Source: Parolsenella massiliensis
GTDB lineage: Bacteria > Actinomycetota > Coriobacteriia > Coriobacteriales > Atopobiaceae
NCBI RefSeq assembly: GCF_900143685.1
Contig: NZ_LT671675.1
Span: forward strand, 1,357,985 to 1,421,984
Length of the DNA stretch: 64,000 bases
Direction of reading: 5' to 3'
The position numbers were made by a program, and so were the translations under genes. Within the stretch, counting starts at the first letter, position 1. Every line of letters begins with the position of its first letter. Positions 34,205 to 44,067 of this stretch are shown here, piece by piece. A model generated the notes under the pieces. The model had not been told where the DNA came from, searched no databases, and saw nothing but the letters and a program-made list of their open reading frames with translations.

Positions 34205-34225
34205 GCATGCCTCCCTGGGCCGAAC

Positions 34226-35007
<782 letters not shown>

Positions 35008-35008
<1 letters not shown>

Positions 35009-35751
35009 CAGGCCTCCCCCCTCGCGACCGCAAGGGCGTCGGCGAGCGAGAAGCTCCCCTCGTAGAGGGCACGGCCCGTGATGGCCCCTTCGATGACGTC
35101 GTCGCCGGCCTGGGCAAGCGCCCGGATGTCGTCGAGGCTCGTGATGCCGCCGCTTGCCACCACGGGAAAGCCGGCGACCTGGGCCACGTGGCGATAGGCG
35201 TCCGTGTCGATGCCCGTCTGCATGCCGTCACGCGCGATGTCGGTGTAGACGAGGTGGCGAAAGCCCAGCCCGCGCAGGTGGCCCACGACGTCATCCAGGC
35301 TGCGGGAGACGTCGTCTCGCCAGCCGTTCACCTTGACCTGGCCGTTCTCAGCGGCAACGTCTGCCACGAGGCAGGAGCCGAACCCCTTGGCGACGACCTC
35401 GGCAAACGCAGGCTCGCGCACGAGCACGGTGCCCAGGGCGATGCGCTTGGCCCCCATGGCGCGCAGCTCGTCGATGCGTGCGAGCGAGCGGACGCCGCCG
35501 CCCACGTCAACGGAGAGCCCCTCCACCTCGCAGATGGCGCGAATGGCCTCGTCATTGGCGGCGCGGGCCGCCTCGTCCTCCTCGAAGGCGCTCGAGAGGT
35601 CCACGACGTGCACCCACGTAGCGCTCTGCTCGGCGAAGTAGCGCGCCACCGCGGCGGGATTGTCCGAGTAGACCTTGCAGCGGCTGCGGTCGCCACGCTC
35701 GAGGCGGACGACCTTGCCGGCGATGAGGTCGATGGCAGGGAACAGAATCAT
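35008..35751 (-). CDS. hisA: ProFAR isomerase HisA
   Basis: 247 residues, a beta/alpha barrel related to His[21 protein letters not shown] carries the catalytic Asp; [10 protein letters not shown] carries the second, and [10 protein letters not shown] the phosphate site. It isomerises ProFAR to PRFAR. The start at 35751 overlaps the hisH stop (ATGA); the longer open frame upstream lies inside hisH and has no homology. Confidence 0.95.
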
Positions 35752-36503
35752 GCGAAGACGTCCTTTCCGCGCGCGCTCGTAGCACGCACGACGTTCACGT
35801 AGTTGCGCAGGATGGCAAGACCGGTGCCCGAGCTCTTCTCGGGGTGGAACTGGCAGCCGAACACGTTGCCCTCCCACATGACGCCGGCAAAGCTGCGGAC
35901 GTAGTGCGTGCGCGCCGCCACCTGGCCGGGGTCGACGTCGTCGGCGGCGGCGTAGGAGTGCGTGTAGTAGACGTTGGCCCCCTCGGGCACGCCGGAGAGC
36001 AGCGGGCAGGAGCGGCCCTCGCCACTCACGTGGATCTGGTCCCAGCCCACGTGCGGCACCTTGAGGCGATTCGACGAGAGCCTCGTGCAGCTGCCCGCAA
36101 GAAGGCCGAGGCCCGCCACCCAGGGGGCGCCAGGCTCGTCTTGCGGCACGCCCTCGTCGCCACGGGCAAGCAGCAGCTGAAGGCCCAGGCAGATGCCCAG
36201 GATCGGCGTGCCAGCCCGGACCGCGTCCACGATGGCCTGCGCCTGGCCGCTGCCCCGTATGAACGTGATGGCGTCATAGAACGCGCCCACGCCGGGCAGC
36301 ACGAGGCCGGCCGCAGCGCGGATGGCCGCCGGGTCATCGGAGACCACGACGTTGTCCCAGCCGGCGCGCATGAGACCGCGACGCACGCTCGAGAGGTTGC
36401 CCTTGTGGTAGTCGATGACAACGATGGGCGCGGCGTCCGAGCGCGACGACGCCTCCCCCACGTTCGCAGCGTCCACGCGCGCCTCGGCGCCGCAGCCGCC
36501 CAT
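35748..36503 (-). CDS. hisH: Imidazole glycerol phosphate synthase, glutaminase subunit
   Basis: 251 residues, a class I glutamine amidotransferase. The nucleophile Cys lies in GICLGLQLL and the His/Glu pair in FGCQFHPEKS. It feeds ammonia to HisF. An extra N-terminal stretch of about 25 residues precedes the family start IVVIDYHKGNLSSV; the ATG at 36503 overlaps the hisB stop (TGATG) and a GTG one codon earlier is also possible. Confidence 0.93.
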   Translation of the reverse strand: MGGCGAEARVDAANVGEASSRSDAAPIVVIDYHKGNLSSVRRGLMRAGWDNVVVSDDPAAIRAAAGLVLPGVGAFYDAITFIRGSGQAQAIVDAVRAGTPILGICLGLQLLLARGDEGVPQDEPGAPWVAGLGLLAGSCTRLSSNRLKVPHVGWDQIHVSGEGRSCPLLSGVPEGANVYYTHSYAAADDVDPGQVAARTHYVRSFAGVMWEGNVFGCQFHPEKSSGTGLAILRNYVNVVRATSARGKDVFA

Positions 36504-37090
36504 CACAGGCTTCCCTTCGTGGAGGGCACGCCCGTGACGCGCGGGTCCAGCTCGGCCGCAAAGCGTAAGGCACGCCCCAGCGCCTTGAACGCCGCCTCGA
36601 TGAGGTGGTGGGAGTTTGCGCCCGCAAGCTCGCGCACATGCAGCGTGAGGGCCGCGTCGCGCGCGAACGCGATGAAGAACTCCTCGGCAAGCTCGGTGTC
36701 GAACGTGCCCACCTTCTGCGTGGGCAGCGGCAGCTCCACGTAGGCCTGGCCACGGCCCGAGACGTCAATCGCGGCCTGCACAAGCGCCTCGTCCATGGCG
36801 ATGCAGACGTCGGCAAAGCGCGAGATGCCGCGCTTGTCGCCCAGGGCCTCGCGCACGGCCTGGCCCAACACGATGCCCACGTCCTCCACGGTGTGGTGGT
36901 CGTCCACGTAGGTGTCGCCCGTGGCGCGCACCGTGAGGTCGAACAGACCATGGCGGCCAAGGGCCGAGAGCATGTGGTCGAGAAAGCCCACGCCGGTCTC
37001 GACGTCCACGCGGCCGTCTCCGTCGAGGTCGATCGTGAGGGTGATGTCCGTCTCGCCCGTCTTGCGGGAGACGGTGGCACGTCTAGTCAT
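36503..37090 (-). CDS. hisB: Imidazoleglycerol-phosphate dehydratase
   Basis: 195 residues, dehydratase only, without the phosphatase domain of enterobacterial HisB. Duplicated manganese-binding motifs DDHHTVEDVGIVLGQA (about 64-80) and NSHHLIEAAFKALGRAL (about 160-176). It converts imidazole glycerol phosphate to the acetol phosphate. It overlaps hisC by 8 bases (ATGACTAG). Confidence 0.96.
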   Translation of the reverse strand: MTRRATVSRKTGETDITLTIDLDGDGRVDVETGVGFLDHMLSALGRHGLFDLTVRATGDTYVDDHHTVEDVGIVLGQAVREALGDKRGISRFADVCIAMDEALVQAAIDVSGRGQAYVELPLPTQKVGTFDTELAEEFFIAFARDAALTLHVRELAGANSHHLIEAAFKALGRALRFAAELDPRVTGVPSTKGSL

Positions 37091-38201
37091 GAGCAGCTCC
37101 TTCGTCTGCGGAAAGCTCGTCTGCCACGAGCGCCGCGAGCGCGTCTATCACGGCGCCGTTCTCCTCGGGCGTGCCCACGGTGATGCGCAGGCACCCCGCA
37201 AGCCCCGGCGCGCAGCTGAAGTCTCGCACAAGGATGGAGTACTCGTCGCGCAGGCGCTCGCGAACGCGGCTCGCGGCCGGCACGCGGACGAGCACGAAGT
37301 TGCCCTCGCTGGGCCAGACGCGCACGCCCTCGATGCGGGCCAGCGCCTCGAACAGGCGCGTGCGCTCGGAGCGGATCTGCTCCACCACCGGCGAGAACTC
37401 CTCGCGGCGCTCCACGGCCACGAGGGCCGAGGCCTGCGTGAGGACGTTCACCGAGTAGATCTGCCGCACGGCGGCAAGCGCGTCGATGACGTCGGGCGCA
37501 GCGATGACGTAGCCGCAGCGGGTACCCGCAAGCGCGAACGCCTTGGAGAGCGTGTGCAGCACGAGCAGGTTGTCATGCTCGGCGAGCAGGGGCTCGGCGC
37601 TCGTGCCGGCCTCCGCGAACTCGCCGTACGCCTCGTCCACGAGCACGAGTCCCGGGCACGCCTCGCACACGCGGCGCACGAGCTCTGCCGGCGCCACGTC
37701 TCCCGTGGGGTTGTTGGGGCTCGTAAGCACCACGAGGCTTGCCTCACGCGCGGCGGAAACGAGGGCGTCGGCGTTAGGCAGCAGCGTGTCCGGGTCTCGC
37801 CAGACATCGACGACGCGCGTCTGGGCGAGACTCGCGAAGAACGCGTACTCCGAGAAGCACGGCGGCACGTTCACGAGCGTGCGGCCGAGGCCGCCAAAGG
37901 CCAGCACGAGGTTGTAGAGCAGCTCGTCGCCGCCGTTGCCCACGATGACGTTCTCGCGGGCGACGCCGTGCCAGACGGCCAGGGCGTCTCGCAGGTCGTT
38001 GCTCATGGGGTCGGGGTAGCGATTCGTGGGCGTGGCGGCGAGCGCCTCGTCCATGGCGGCGCGCACGCCGGCCGGCACGCCGTAGGTGTTCTCGTTGGCC
38101 GAGAGGTTCACGCGCGTGGGCGTGAAGTTGGGGTCATAGGGCTCGAGGCTGCGCAGGTGGGGCTGCACGAGCTCGCGCATGCGGTCTGAAAGCTGCGCCA
38201 C
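37083..38201 (-). CDS. hisC: Histidinol-phosphate aminotransferase
   Basis: 372 residues, a fold-type I PLP enzyme. NLSANENTYG is the substrate loop, PNNPTGDVAP and DEAYGEF contact the cofactor, and HTLSKAFALAGTRCGY holds the PLP lysine. The GTG at 38201 is selected because GGAGG lies 8 bases upstream and it follows the hisD stop by two bases; the longer frame upstream is inside hisD. Confidence 0.94.
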   Translation of the reverse strand: MAQLSDRMRELVQPHLRSLEPYDPNFTPTRVNLSANENTYGVPAGVRAAMDEALAATPTNRYPDPMSNDLRDALAVWHGVARENVIVGNGGDELLYNLVLAFGGLGRTLVNVPPCFSEYAFFASLAQTRVVDVWRDPDTLLPNADALVSAAREASLVVLTSPNNPTGDVAPAELVRRVCEACPGLVLVDEAYGEFAEAGTSAEPLLAEHDNLLVLHTLSKAFALAGTRCGYVIAAPDVIDALAAVRQIYSVNVLTQASALVAVERREEFSPVVEQIRSERTRLFEALARIEGVRVWPSEGNFVLVRVPAASRVRERLRDEYSILVRDFSCAPGLAGCLRITVGTPEENGAVIDALAALVADELSADEGAAHD

Positions 38202-38203
38202 GG

Positions 38204-39607
38204 CTAGGCCCTCCCCTCGTATCCGGGCAGGTAGGGCACGCCGGGGACGTCGAGCGTGCGGGGCCATGCCGTGGCACCGGCGCCCTCGCAGGCCGCCGCG
38301 GCATCGGCGAAGCGATCCGCGCCCTCCTCGACGAGCTTCCTGCGCAGGCCCACGGAAAGCGCGTGCGCCCACAGGCCCTCAGACTGCGCGAGCGCCTGGA
38401 CGGCCGGGCCGTCTGCCGCAAGACCCTCGGGCGTGTAGCAGATGACGCTCGAGCGCTTCACGAAGTCGTAGACGCCCAGGGGGTTCGAGAACTTCGCCGT
38501 GCCGCCCGTGGGCAGCGTGTGGTTGGGTCCGGCCACGTAGTCGCCGAGCGGCTCGGAGCTCCACGGGCCCACGAAGATGGCGCCGGCGTTCTCGATGGAC
38601 CCGAGAAGGGCCATGGCGTTGTCGCAGTGAAGCTCGAGGTGCTCAGGCGCCACGACGTTCACGGCGGCCACGGCGGCGGCCAGCGTATCGCAGCTCACGA
38701 TGACGCCGTGCTCGAGGCTCGCCCGCGTGACGTCCTCGCGCGGGCTCTGGGCCACGAGGCGCTCGGCGGCGACCTCGACGGCGGCCCCGAGCTCGGGCGC
38801 GTCCGTGACGAGGTAGCACGTGGCCAAGGGGTCGTGCTCGGCCTGGGCCATGAGGTCGGCGGCCACCACGACCGGGTCTGCCGTGGCATCGGCCAGCACG
38901 CAGACCTCAGAGGGGCCGGCCACCATGTCGATGCCCACATCGCCCATGACGTAGCGCTTGGCGGCGGCTACGTAGGCGTTGCCCGGACCCGTGATCTTGG
39001 CCACGCGCGGGATGGACTCGGTGCCGAAGGCGAGCGCGCCGATGGCCTGGGCGCCGCCCACGGCGTAGACCTCGTCCACGCCGGCGACCTTTGCCGCGGC
39101 GAGCGTGTAGGCCGAAAGCGACCCATCTCGCTGCGGCGGCGTCACCATGACGATGCGCCGCACGCCGGCGACCTTGGCGGGCACGGCGTTCATGAGCACG
39201 GTGGAGGGGTACTGGGCGCGCCCTCCCGGCACGTAGATGCCAACGCTGGGCAGCGGCGTCACCTTGACGCCGAGCAGCGTGCCGTCAGCGCGGGTGGCGA
39301 ACATGGACTGGGAGACCTCGCGCTCGTGGAAGGCGCGGATCTGGGCGTGGGCGCGTTCGAGCGAGGCGAGGAACTCCTCGTCCACCATGGAGGGCGCGGC
39401 GTCGAGCAGCTCGTCGGGCACGCGGAAAGCCGTGGGGCAACTGCCGTCGAACTTCTCGCAGTAGGCGCGCGCGGCGGCGTCTCCGTTGGCACGGACGTCG
39501 TCGACGATTGCCTCGGCCGCGTCCATCACGCTGCGAGGCAGGGCGCCGGAGCGCTTGATGTCGGCGTCGGTGAGCTCTCGGCCACCGGTGAGGTCCACTT
39601 TGATCAT
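38204..39607 (-). CDS. hisD: Histidinol dehydrogenase
   Basis: 467 residues, a zinc enzyme that oxidises histidinol twice to histidine. GIYVPGGRAQYPSTVLMNAV, GPGNAYVAAAKRYV and GPSEVCVLAD are family blocks; the base/ligand region APEHLELH and the C-terminal PTGGTAKFSNPLGVYDF are present. A tail of about 35 residues after the usual end is slightly long. GGGGGAG precedes the ATG by 6 bases; the hisZG stop is three bases upstream. Confidence 0.95.
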   Translation of the reverse strand: MIKVDLTGGRELTDADIKRSGALPRSVMDAAEAIVDDVRANGDAAARAYCEKFDGSCPTAFRVPDELLDAAPSMVDEEFLASLERAHAQIRAFHEREVSQSMFATRADGTLLGVKVTPLPSVGIYVPGGRAQYPSTVLMNAVPAKVAGVRRIVMVTPPQRDGSLSAYTLAAAKVAGVDEVYAVGGAQAIGALAFGTESIPRVAKITGPGNAYVAAAKRYVMGDVGIDMVAGPSEVCVLADATADPVVVAADLMAQAEHDPLATCYLVTDAPELGAAVEVAAERLVAQSPREDVTRASLEHGVIVSCDTLAAAVAAVNVVAPEHLELHCDNAMALLGSIENAGAIFVGPWSSEPLGDYVAGPNHTLPTGGTAKFSNPLGVYDFVKRSSVICYTPEGLAADGPAVQALAQSEGLWAHALSVGLRRKLVEEGADRFADAAAACEGAGATAWPRTLDVPGVPYLPGYEGRA

Positions 39608-39610
39608 GGG

Positions 39611-41266
39611 TTACTCCCCCTTCTTGGACGTCGCCGCTACGAGGCGGCTGGCGAGGTCTCGGATGCGTGCGTCGCAGCGGTAGGCGGCGGGGCCGGCGAA
39701 GAAGCGCGCCGTGCACTCCATGACGTCGTCCACGATGACGAGGTTGTTCTCGCGCAGCGTGGTGCCCGTGGCCGTGATGTCCACAATGCGGTCGGTCATG
39801 CCCACGATGGGTCCCAGCTCGATGTTGCCGTGAAGCGCCAGGATGTCCACCTGCTGGCCGATGCGGTCGTAGTAGGCCTGCGTGATGCGCGGGTACTTGG
39901 TGGCCACGCGCATGGTGCCGCGCCAGGCGTAGGCGCGCTCGGCCTGGCCGGCACGGCCCGCCGGCTCGGCCACGATGAAGCGACAAGCCCCGTAGCCCAG
40001 GTCTGTCACCTGGAGCAGGTCGAGGTCGGCCTCGATGAGCGAGTCGGAGCCGCAGATGCCGCAGTCGGCCCCGCCGTGGGCCACGAAGGCCGGAGCGTCG
40101 GTGGCACGCACGATGACGTACTCCACGTCCCCGGCAGAGATGACGAGCTTGCGCCCGTAGTCGCGCAGGTCGTCGACGGGAAGGCCCGCGGCCTCGAGCG
40201 CCTCGAGTGTGGGCGCGAACAGCGACCCCTTGGGCACGGCGATGCGTAAGGGGCGGTTGCCCACGCAGACGTTGGGGGCACCCTCGGCAGACGCGCCGAG
40301 CACCTCCTGGAGCCGCTCGAGCGACAGGGCAAAGCCGCAGGCGGCGGTGGTGGGCATGCCGAGGTTGGCGAGCACGGCGTCGTAGCGGCCGCCCGAGGCG
40401 AGGCTCGCCGACAGGCCGTCCACGTAGGCCTTGAAGATGATGCCCGTGTAGTAGTCGAAGCTGTTGATGATACTGAAGTCGAAGGAGAGCGCAGGCGCGG
40501 CGTCCGTGGCGGCCAGGGCGTCCACGAGGGCACGCAGCTCGGCCGTGCCGCGACGTTCGGCGGGCACGCAGGCGCCCTCGAGCAGCTCGTCGACCCGGTC
40601 GATGGCCGATGCGTCACCATGCAGGCGCGGCAGCTCATGCAGGGCCCGGGCAACGGGACGGGGCAGCGACGCCGCGTCCACGGCCTCGTCGAGCGCCACG
40701 AGGTTCGAGGCGTGCACCTGCGCGAGGACCTCCTCGCGCAGTGACTCGTCGGCCACGTCGGTCTCGAGCAGGGCCAGAAGCGGCCTCACCGAGCCGGCGA
40801 CGATGCGCGCGCCCGGCACCCCGAGGGCCTCGAGCGTCTCGGCCAGAAGCGAGACGACCTCCACCTCGGCGTCCACCTCGGCGCCGCCGATGAGCTCCAC
40901 GCCCAGCTGCGTGAACTGGCGGGGCTCGCCGCGAAGCGCGCCCTGCTCGCGCACGACGGGCGCCTCGTAGCGCAGGCGCAGCGGCAGGTCTGCCGAGCCC
41001 AGGCGCTGGGCCGTGAGACGCGCGATGGGCAGCGTGAGGTCGGGGCGCAGCATGAGCAGGCGGTTGTCGGAGTCGAACAGCTGGAACGGCGAGCCCTTGA
41101 TGCGGCCCGCGCGCTCGAGCACGGAGCGATCCTCGAGCAGCGGCGTCTCGACCGGGACGTAGCCATGGGCGTCGAAGCAGGCGCGGACGCGGTCGCGGAT
41201 GGACTCGCGGGCGCGCGCCTCCCTTGGCAGGATGTCTCGAAATCCCCTGGGCGTGCCTATGACCAC
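39611..41266 (-). CDS. hisG: HisZ-HisG fusion: ATP phosphoribosyltransferase with regulatory domain
   Basis: 551 residues joining two proteins that are normally separate. Residues 1-330 are HisZ, a histidyl-tRNA-synthetase-like regulatory domain (MVIGTPRGFRDILPREAR, MLRPDLTLPIAR, ACGFALSLERL). Residues 340-551 are short-form HisG (LRIAVPKGSLFAPTLEALE, GGADCGICGSDSL and the PRPP loop VDITATGTTLRENN). Short HisG needs HisZ for activity and histidine feedback, so the fusion supplies both in one chain. The GTG at 41266 has GGAGG 5 bases upstream; the open frame extends 14 codons further. First gene of hisZGDCBHAFIE. Confidence 0.9.
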   Translation of the reverse strand: MVIGTPRGFRDILPREARARESIRDRVRACFDAHGYVPVETPLLEDRSVLERAGRIKGSPFQLFDSDNRLLMLRPDLTLPIARLTAQRLGSADLPLRLRYEAPVVREQGALRGEPRQFTQLGVELIGGAEVDAEVEVVSLLAETLEALGVPGARIVAGSVRPLLALLETDVADESLREEVLAQVHASNLVALDEAVDAASLPRPVARALHELPRLHGDASAIDRVDELLEGACVPAERRGTAELRALVDALAATDAAPALSFDFSIINSFDYYTGIIFKAYVDGLSASLASGGRYDAVLANLGMPTTAACGFALSLERLQEVLGASAEGAPNVCVGNRPLRIAVPKGSLFAPTLEALEAAGLPVDDLRDYGRKLVISAGDVEYVIVRATDAPAFVAHGGADCGICGSDSLIEADLDLLQVTDLGYGACRFIVAEPAGRAGQAERAYAWRGTMRVATKYPRITQAYYDRIGQQVDILALHGNIELGPIVGMTDRIVDITATGTTLRENNLVIVDDVMECTARFFAGPAAYRCDARIRDLASRLVAATSKKGE

Positions 41267-41308
41267 GGCGTCCTCCTCGCCTCGTGCCTTGCTGGCTTTG
41301 CTCCGCAC

Positions 41309-41359
41309 ACTTTAGCACACTAAAGTAGCGGCGGGCCGTTCACTTTATCAGGCTAAAGT
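41309..41359 (-). promoter_or_regulatory. Twin palindromic operators upstream of the his operon
   Basis: ACTTTAG CACA CTAAAGT (41309-41326) is a perfect 7+4+7 palindrome, and ACTTTAT CAGG CTAAAGT (41342-41359) a near-copy. Their centres are 33 bases apart, close to three helical turns. They sit 43-93 bases upstream of the hisZG start, where a repressor should act. TrpR-family HisR proteins control his genes in Firmicutes; a similar regulator is conceivable, but none is in the window. Confidence 0.65.
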
Positions 41360-41400
41360 AAACTTCGTATTTCGCCGCGCGCTCGGGTGGCCGCGGATCC

Positions 41401-41469
41401 GCGAGTGCTGCAAATCAGTCACTAACGGGGCTCCGAAGGCGCCGAAAGCGACCGATTTGCAGCGTTCGC
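41401..41469. repeat. Palindrome element (CTGCAAATCGGTCAC type), copy 2
   Basis: Imperfect arms 41401-41420 and 41450-41469 (17 of 20 matching) with GCTGCAAATC at the core, related to the perfect copy at 4492-4558. It lies between the 574-residue membrane protein gene and the his promoter. Confidence 0.65.
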
Positions 41470-41516
41470 GGTTAGGCGAGAGAGGGGCGAGGCGGTCGCG
41501 TGAAAGGCGAGCACCG

Positions 41517-43241
41517 CTACGCGCGGGAGTAGCGCCAGACGCAGACCTGCTGTGAGGGGTCGACCGCACCTCCGCCGAGCACGCGCTCGGCCGTCTTCTC
41601 GACGCGGCCGCCCAGGCGCTCCTCGACAAACGCGCGGACGGTCTCAGCGGTGTCCTCGCTCGTCACGAGCGTCATGTCATCCCTCTGTGCGAGCTGCTCC
41701 AGCGTGTCGGCGTTCGTGAGGCCCTTCGAGGCGAGGTAGTCCGTCCAGGGGGCTGTGTAGATGACCCAGCCGCCGGGGATGAGGGCGTCCGTGGGATAGT
41801 CCCCCTGCTCGAAGGCCAGGGCGTCGTGCGCGATGAACGCCGTCTGGGTCATGCCCTGGATGACGATGTCGTCCGTCTCGCGCAGGTAGGCATCGTATGC
41901 CTGGGAGGTCTCGCCGGCGCCGGCCACGCTGATGGGACGCACCACCTTGAGCCAGAAGCCCGCCGTGGCAACGACGCACAGCAGGCAAACGGCCACGGGG
42001 GCGAGACGCGCCACCGCAGAGGTTGCGGGAGCGACCCCCTCCCTCTCGTGGGCCCCGCGCTGCTTCTCGGGAACGTGGCAGCAGGCGATAAGGGCCATGA
42101 GCGTCGAGGCCATCATCGGCAGCACGACATGCAGGCGCACCCTGGCCCTGAGCGCAATGAAGACGCAGCCCACGAGGGCCATGAGGCATATGCCAAGCGC
42201 AAGGGGCAGAGCGCCACGCCCCGCCCGGGCGCTTGCCAGCAGGGCGCGCGCCATGACGGCAAGCAGCGCGATCGAGGCGATGAGCAGCCACGTCGTCTTG
42301 GCCTTGAGCGCCGAGACGAGATAGGCGGCCGTCATGTGGGGACGGCTCTGCCCCAGGTCCTCAAAGAACTCGACGTCGAAGGGGTCGCTCTGGATGAAGA
42401 TCCACTTGTTGAGGATCGAGGAGCTCGCGTCGGTGATGTCCTCGTTTATCTCGCGCATCTCGTCTGCCGTGAGCTCGGGATAGTCGAGAGACGCTCGGCC
42501 CGCCTCCAGGTAGGCGCTGTAGCGCTCCCAGCCCGGCGTCGTGTCATAGGCGACGCGCCCCGCCACGACGATTGCCGCGACGGCCGCGACCGCCACGACG
42601 CCCCTCATGATGCAAGCCACGTGGCGGTTGCACGCGAGCACCCACACGGCAAAGGGAGCAAAGATGGCAAACGCGCCCATGCCAGACTCGGGACGCAGGG
42701 CAAAGCCGAGGCAGACCAGGGCAGAGCCGAGAACATCGGAGCCCCTAAGGCCCGTTCGGGGTCCCATGGCCCGGATGACGAGCAGGACGAGGCCAGCCGC
42801 GGTGGCCACGAACGCCACGACCGTATAGGTGAAGTACAGCACCGAGAGCGCCTCGAGCGTCGCGAGCAGGGCCAGCACGCAGACGACGGCACGGGTGCCC
42901 AGCCGAGACCGGAGCGCGGACACGGCGCACACCCAGAAGGAGACGACGATGAGGGCGAGCAGCATGATGACGTACCAGGGAATCGCGGGTGCCACCTGGT
43001 AGAGCACGGACAGCGGCCAGCTCACGAGCGACAGCGTGTAGGGCATGAGGCGGCACGTGCCGCACCCCAGGATGCGGCCGCTCGCGTACAGCTGCTGCAC
43101 GTAGTCGTCCACGAGGGGGTAGCGGGGGCGCACGAGGGCGAACAGGCCCAGGGCGAGCACCAGCGCGGCGAGCAGGGCTAGACCAGACGCGAGCGCGGAG
43201 GCGCGGCGACCGTGCGGGGTCGAGGGGGTTCTGGTATGCAT
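41517..43241 (-). CDS. Multi-TM membrane protein, GT-C-like, paralogue A
   Basis: 574 residues with about 11-12 hydrophobic segments and a C-terminal soluble domain of about 110 residues. After the first segment comes VDDYVQQLYASGR, an acidic pair in the first outer loop as in GT-C glycosyltransferases that use lipid-linked sugars. Further motifs FALRPESGMGA, PGWERY and YTAPWTDYLASKGL recur in the protein at 48568-50325, showing common ancestry. The family is not recognised; a cell-surface glycan role is an inference from topology. GGAG lies 6 bases before the ATG at 43241. It reads away from the liv operon terminator on the same strand. Confidence 0.6.
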   Translation of the reverse strand: MHTRTPSTPHGRRASALASGLALLAALVLALGLFALVRPRYPLVDDYVQQLYASGRILGCGTCRLMPYTLSLVSWPLSVLYQVAPAIPWYVIMLLALIVVSFWVCAVSALRSRLGTRAVVCVLALLATLEALSVLYFTYTVVAFVATAAGLVLLVIRAMGPRTGLRGSDVLGSALVCLGFALRPESGMGAFAIFAPFAVWVLACNRHVACIMRGVVAVAAVAAIVVAGRVAYDTTPGWERYSAYLEAGRASLDYPELTADEMREINEDITDASSSILNKWIFIQSDPFDVEFFEDLGQSRPHMTAAYLVSALKAKTTWLLIASIALLAVMARALLASARAGRGALPLALGICLMALVGCVFIALRARVRLHVVLPMMASTLMALIACCHVPEKQRGAHEREGVAPATSAVARLAPVAVCLLCVVATAGFWLKVVRPISVAGAGETSQAYDAYLRETDDIVIQGMTQTAFIAHDALAFEQGDYPTDALIPGGWVIYTAPWTDYLASKGLTNADTLEQLAQRDDMTLVTSEDTAETVRAFVEERLGGRVEKTAERVLGGGAVDPSQQVCVWRYSRA

Positions 43242-43291
43242 CTCATGCTCCGCTCGTCGGGGCCGGCCGGAAAGTCGAGCGTGAGCCCCAC

Positions 43292-43327
43292 AAAAGAGGG
43301 ACCCGGCGCCACATGGCACCAGGTCCC
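43292..43327 (-). terminator. Intrinsic terminator of the liv operon
   Basis: On the minus strand GGGACCTGGTGCC pairs with GGCGCCGGGTCCC (G-T pairs tolerated) around ATGT, followed by TCTTTTG; 27 bases past the livF stop. Confidence 0.88.
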
Positions 43328-43353
43328 ATAATAAATCTAACCTGTCGCTTGCG

Positions 43354-44064
43354 TCAGCCGCCGAGGTAGGCCTGCTTGACGCGCTCGTCGTTCGCGAGGT
43401 CGGCGGCGTCGCCGCTCATGGACACGTGGCCCGTCTCGAGCACGTAGGCGCGGTCGGCGATGGAGAGCGCCATGCGGGCGTTCTGCTCCACGAGCAGCAC
43501 CGTGGTGCCCGTGTCGTGCAGGCTCTTGATGATGTTGAAGATCTCCTGCACCAGGATGGGCGCCAGACCCATGGAGGGCTCGTCGAGCATAAGCAGGCGC
43601 GGCTTGCTCATGAGCGCGCGGCCCATGGCCAGCATCTGCTGCTCGCCGCCCGACAGGGTGCCGGCGCTCTGGCCCTCGCGCTCCTTGAGGCGCGGGAAGC
43701 GGTCGAACACCATCTCGAGCGAGTCGGCGACCTCGGCCGAGTCCGTGCGCGTGAAGGCGCCCATCTCGAGGTTGTCGCGGACGCTCATCTGCAGGAACAC
43801 GCGCCTGCCCTCGGGGCACAGCGCCATGCCGCGGCTCACGATCTTGTGCGGCGGGATGCCCAGCAGGCTCTCGCCCTCGAACTCGATCTTGCCCTCGCGG
43901 GGCTTCAGCAGGCCCGCGACCGTATTGAGCGTCGTGGACTTGCCGGCGCCGTTCGCGCCGATGAGGGTGACGGTCTCGCCCTCCTCGACGTCGAAGGAGA
44001 TGCCCTTCACCGCGTGGATGGAGCCGTAGTAGACGTTGAGGTCCTCAACGTGAAGGATGCTCAT
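43354..44064 (-). CDS. livF: Branched-chain amino acid ABC transporter ATP-binding protein LivF
   Basis: 236 residues. Walker A IGANGAGKST (about 36-45), signature LSGGEQQMLAMGRAL and Walker B LLMLDEPSMGLAP (LivF-type). It pairs with LivG to power uptake of leucine/isoleucine/valine. Directly behind livG (3 bases) at the operon end. Confidence 0.95.
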   Translation of the reverse strand: MSILHVEDLNVYYGSIHAVKGISFDVEEGETVTLIGANGAGKSTTLNTVAGLLKPREGKIEFEGESLLGIPPHKIVSRGMALCPEGRRVFLQMSVRDNLEMGAFTRTDSAEVADSLEMVFDRFPRLKEREGQSAGTLSGGEQQMLAMGRALMSKPRLLMLDEPSMGLAPILVQEIFNIIKSLHDTGTTVLLVEQNARMALSIADRAYVLETGHVSMSGDAADLANDERVKQAYLGG

Positions 44065-44067
44065 GGG

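Noticed and set aside
41266-41517. His leader peptide or T-box upstream of hisZG
   Set aside because: No run of His codons and no T-box AGGGTGGNACCGCG or specifier loop visible; only the twin palindromes and the CTGCAAATC element are seen.
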